DNA from: Mangifera indica
Taxonomy: Eukaryota > Streptophyta > Magnoliopsida > Sapindales > Anacardiaceae
Length of the DNA: 64,000 bases
Assembly: GCF_011075055.1 (NCBI RefSeq)
Contig: NC_058147.1
Location: 9,982,001-10,046,000, forward strand
Direction of reading: 5' to 3'
In this document: positions 60,709-64,000 of the stretch, in pieces
Numbering within the stretch: the first letter of the stretch is position 1
Layout: each line of letters begins with the position of its first letter
Position numbers and translations under genes: made by a program
The notes under the pieces: generated by a model
Told to the model about the DNA's origin: nothing
Databases searched by the model: none
The model's input: only the letters and a program-made list of their open reading frames with translations

Positions 60709-60717
60709 AAAAAGAAA

Positions 60718-61557
60718 ATAGTTTTTGTTTTGTTTCTGTGACTTTTAAAATTTTTTTTCAAATATAAAGCTCTATTCTCATGATATTACTTTAATACTAA
60801 CTATTTTTTAATTAATTGAAGAATTTATCTATATTTATTAGTTAGATAAATTTGAAGTATAATACTCAAATATATAATTACTTTACTTTAAAAATTTTAA
60901 TACTCTATCAATTTTATTAACTTTTAACATCTAATAATAATTACTTGATGATCATTATTATGTTTGTAGGCGAAGATTCAATATTATATGAATCCATGAG
61001 GCTCTTCCCACTCGTAAAAAAACTTAGATTTTTCTTTTGCATTTTCTTTTAATCCAGTTGAATGTAAGTAATCAAAATTCAGATTTTGAATCTGGTATAG
61101 GCAGTGTTGACACTAACTCCTATACTAGTTGAAGTTCTTAGGTCAAGTAACAGTTTAACATTGTATATATGAAATTCAAAGATTTAAAATTATAATTCCC
61201 GAAACTGCATATATAAAGAGGATATTGGATTAATTAATTGTGAAGTTTTTGCTTCATCAATCTTTAATTATGTCACGTTGATTTTTGTTGGAGAATGGCA
61301 TCGGAATGCATTCATTTGATACCTTTGCAAATAATTTTTATATTTACGGGTTCTGACTTCCTCCTTGGAGCTTGATATGCATATAATTATTAGAGATGAA
61401 TAATACTAGTCGCCAATGAATAATCATTTTTTCCGCCAAGAAGGATACTGTTTATTTAGTGGCTTTAGGAAATTTTACATATTTAGAGTCGCATGGAAAA
61501 CGATTTGCTGGGTATATATATAGGCACACGTATAGAAACAACAATGACATCTTATTC
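60718..61557. other. Intergenic spacer before the acyltransferase gene
   Basis: Includes the 3' flank of the minus-strand acyltransferase gene. Nothing else recognised. Confidence 0.4.
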
Positions 61558-63660
61558 TTAATTCGTAAACATTCCTTTGGCAAGGGCTGCAGTTTTGATG
61601 AGGTTGAATGATTCTTCAAGATCATCGCACAGCTGATTAGGATCAGGGATTATGCCTTCATCAATTGATAAAATGAAGGTTATTTTGTTGCCATAACTGA
61701 CGACATGAATCAGCAATCCCTGCAGTTTTTGTAAGTGTCAGCTACCTTTTCTGATTCAAATAATTAATTGACTTGCAGAAATTCGTTTCGCAAAGGAAAT
61801 AGATGCTTAAAGCTTAAACACTTACGGTGGGTTGTCCATAGCAACTTGGAGCAATATAGGCCACTGGGTAGCCATAAAAACTGATTTCTTCTGCTGGTCC
61901 TGGTATATTTGAGAACCACACTGTTGTTTCACTTGGTAAACTCACCCTCTGTGTTCAATATTGATCAATCATCAAAGGCAGCTTTTGATTAGTCAATATA
62001 CAGCCCAAACTTAAAGAGAGAGGTTTGAAAGACGGGCAGTACCTTCACACTACCAAGCTTGAGAAAACATTTAGCCAAGAAATATGAGAAGGAAGCCTCC
62101 AGAGAAGCTTTCTTCCTATCCATGGTTGCCTTAGCTTCTCGCAGGTAATCCAATGGGTCATCTCGTATTGCCATGGTGAAAGGGTAAAACAAATAACCAA
62201 ACTCGTTGCCCCACCTCGCTTTAGATCCTTTCTTCATCATATAATCCAACTCCTATATTTAATATGGAGAATTTTCAGATGAATCGTTAGAATTTTTAAA
62301 GAATTTTCTGGCAGTTCTATCAAAAGTGTTGGAGAGCTAGAAAAATCAGCCATAGCATGAAAAATATAACAAACTATAAGGCGCTTTTTATGGAAAACAA
62401 TACCTGATCACTTGATCAATGAAAGGAAATTCTGAACTTACTTGACTCCCTGGAGATTTTCTAAGGTTCATGAACAAGGCTGCCCTAAGACGAATATTAT
62501 GAGGAAGATTGTTGCTTCTTTCTGACGCTCCCTTATCGCTCTTGTCACACTCTCCTGTAAATCAAACATGGAGTTGGCTTTTTATGTTAATTTAGAATAA
62601 TATGTTGCTTAAATAAAATAGAAGCGTACCGTATTTCCGATTGAGATACCGAGATAATCCTGCTTGAGTGACTCCAAGCATAACATCATTTATTGTCTAC
62701 AAAATCCAAGAAAAAATATGTTAAATGATTAGTCAAGATCTCTTACTGCATTTTATAATTTCATAAAGCAAAATTTACGGCATTCATTGTCTTCTTCACG
62801 AGCTTGACATCATCCAAACTCAGTGATCTACGAACAAATCGCCGAGTTTGTCTCAAGGGACCCTTGAGAGGCGTTTTTGTATCGTTTAAGAGAGATAATG
62901 AGGTAGCAAGAAACATGGGAACATCCACAAGAGTATTCCATAATTTGATGATATTTCCCCAAAAGGTTCCTGAGGAACTGCTGGGATTTACTTTCTTAAC
63001 CACTGGAATGGTGGGACGTTCATTTGGGTTAGAAATCTTACGAGAATAAGCGAGGAAAAGAGACATTAGCGAAGTTCCATCACCCAGAGAATGGTGGAGT
63101 CGTAAAACGGCCACCGATTCAGCATCAGAAGTTTTCAAGTTAAGGAGATGGATATCCCACATTGGCATTGACCTTTTGATCTTAGTTTTGCTCAGGTTGG
63201 AGATGTAATCATCCACAAACTTATCTGGTGAGTTGATGTTATTGGGATCTAGCTTTGGAACTATAACATGATTGTCTAAATTCACCTCTGTTTGAACCCA
63301 TTTCATCCCCCCTTTCACTGTCTCATCCTCAACCTGTGATAGAAGTAAACATTGACACACGATTTTCAGTAAAAGAGTATACAAATTTTACTCTATATTT
63401 TCAGGGTTCAAATTCATGTTTTTGTTACTTACCAGCAAACTAGAGAAACGAGGCTGCTTGAGAAGGGATTGCACTAAATCCGCCTTTATTACTTTTGGGT
63501 CCAGTTTTGTCTTGATGCCAATCATGACGATGATGTAAAGACAGGAGTCAGGTTGATGACACAGACGAGCAATTGGACTCAAGGGCTGACCTTCCTCACA
63601 ATTTTGAATGGGACCATCAACATCTGACTTCTTCAGTAGTATAGGTTTAAGGGCTTCCAT
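61558..63660 (-). CDS. WSD1-like wax ester synthase / diacylglycerol acyltransferase, 7 exons
   Basis: Minus-strand exons: 63660-63433, 63333-62779, 62696-62630, 62554-62442, 62252-62043, 61948-61826, 61719-61558. They join in frame through GT-AG introns to 485 aa, matching plant WSD proteins (about 480 aa). The enzyme joins a fatty alcohol (or diacylglycerol) and an acyl-CoA at the ER, giving wax esters for the cuticle or triacylglycerol. The catalytic motif HHSLGDG is intact in exon 2 (LRLHHSLGDGTSL). Other family marks: PLSPIARL near the start, NDVMLGVTQAGLSRYL, WGNEFGYLFYPF, SNIPGP, GYPVAYIAPSCYGQP and the C-terminal ILSIDEGIIPDP. The start MEALKPILLKK is the first ATG. An in-frame extension to 63735 has no ATG. 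A TATA box lies about 95 bp upstream. All features point to a functional gene. Substrate preference cannot be told. Confidence 0.95.
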
Positions 63661-63751
63661 TCTCAAAACACGTAATTGAATTGATCTAATAAGAAAACAA
63701 ATACGTAAGAGTAATATTGTTTCGATGAAATTCAAGTTCCGTTGGCTCTCC

Positions 63752-63759
63752 TTTTATAC
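63752..63759 (-). promoter_or_regulatory. TATA box of the acyltransferase gene
   Basis: The minus strand reads AGTATAAAAGG, about 92-99 bp upstream of the ATG, leaving room for a leader of about 60-65 nt. Confidence 0.6.
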
Positions 63760-63860
63760 TGGGACAAAGAGCTTGTTAGATCATTTCAACGTCATTTGTT
63801 ACGTAAACATGGGCAGCAATTCTAGCAGTTCATAGAATTGAATTAATGCATGGGCGTGGT

Positions 63861-63920
63861 CATTGTTTCAGTATTTGATGTATGAGTGATCATTGTTTCA
63901 GTATTTGATGTATGGGTGAT
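63861..63920. repeat. 30-bp tandem duplication upstream of the acyltransferase gene
   Basis: CATTGTTTCAGTATTTGATG plus TATGAGTGAT is repeated once directly, with a single base change. Confidence 0.95.
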
Positions 63921-64000
63921 GTATGTAGACATGTCAATGGGCTAGGCTAGGTTGGGCAGTGTCATGTTAGTCTCAGTTTGGCCTGTCAAGTTGGCATGTT

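Noticed and set aside
62804..63049. 81-aa plus-strand ORF over the acyltransferase
   Set aside because: It is antisense to exon 2, whose own frame carries the catalytic HHSLGDG motif.
63661..63735. In-frame 25-codon N-terminal extension of the acyltransferase
   Set aside because: No ATG is present (the open frame starts at TTG), and the family start fits the ATG at 63660.
1..64000. tRNA, rRNA, CRISPR array or bacterial-type operon
   Set aside because: No cloverleaf with B-box, rRNA core or spaced short repeats was recognised by eye; the window is plant nuclear DNA. A covariance-model scan would be decisive.

Overview
This is nuclear DNA from a flowering plant, almost certainly a eudicot; the species cannot be named from the sequence. 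The evidence is AT-rich intergenic DNA, GT-AG introns, plant-specific genes (a Lewis-type alpha-1,4-fucosyltransferase, a WSD-type wax ester synthase), plant Ty1/copia and Ty3/gypsy remnants, and a DUF1985/Ulp1 transposon relic. Exon joins were read by eye. They keep reading frame throughout and end at in-frame stops.

Four protein-coding genes look intact. (1) FUT13-type alpha-1,4-fucosyltransferase, + strand, 28056-31036, 3 exons, 414 aa. (2) A 111-aa protein of unknown function, - strand, 33077-31901, 3 short phase-0 exons with a TATA box upstream. (3) CCA-adding tRNA nucleotidyltransferase, + strand, 41424-49104, 15 coding exons plus a 5' UTR exon, 578 aa. (4) WSD1-like wax ester synthase/diacylglycerol acyltransferase, - strand, 63660-61558, 7 exons, 485 aa. 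They serve unrelated housekeeping or surface-lipid roles and do not form a cluster.

The rest is mostly mobile DNA. 0-7.5 kb: a complete TRIM (170-712), two foldback elements and AT-rich spacer. 7.6-10.5 kb: a decayed Ty3/gypsy element with 5' LTR. 11.8-19.2 kb: a ~1.2-kb tandem duplication whose second copy is split by a decayed minus-strand copia element. 21.3-27.6 kb: a copia element with both LTRs and a TTATT target duplication. 33.5-40.0 kb: a truncated relative of it, split by a 2.06-kb solo-LTR-like insertion. 50.9-53.5 kb: DUF1985 and Ulp1-protease remnants of the kind carried by Mutator-like elements. 54.1-60.7 kb: more foldback elements, hairpin MITEs and a duplicated intergenic segment.

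The most notable unexplained structure is a family of non-autonomous elements sharing termini close to GGCCAAAGGACTATTTCCC, usually with long inverted arms and a core rich in GACGA/CGTCTTC-type motifs. Two copies have perfect 9-bp target duplications flush with their ends, one has a perfect 9-bp duplication offset by 2 bp at one end, and one has an imperfect one. This points to a Mutator-like origin. For one copy a related empty site lies in a duplicated segment 3 kb away.
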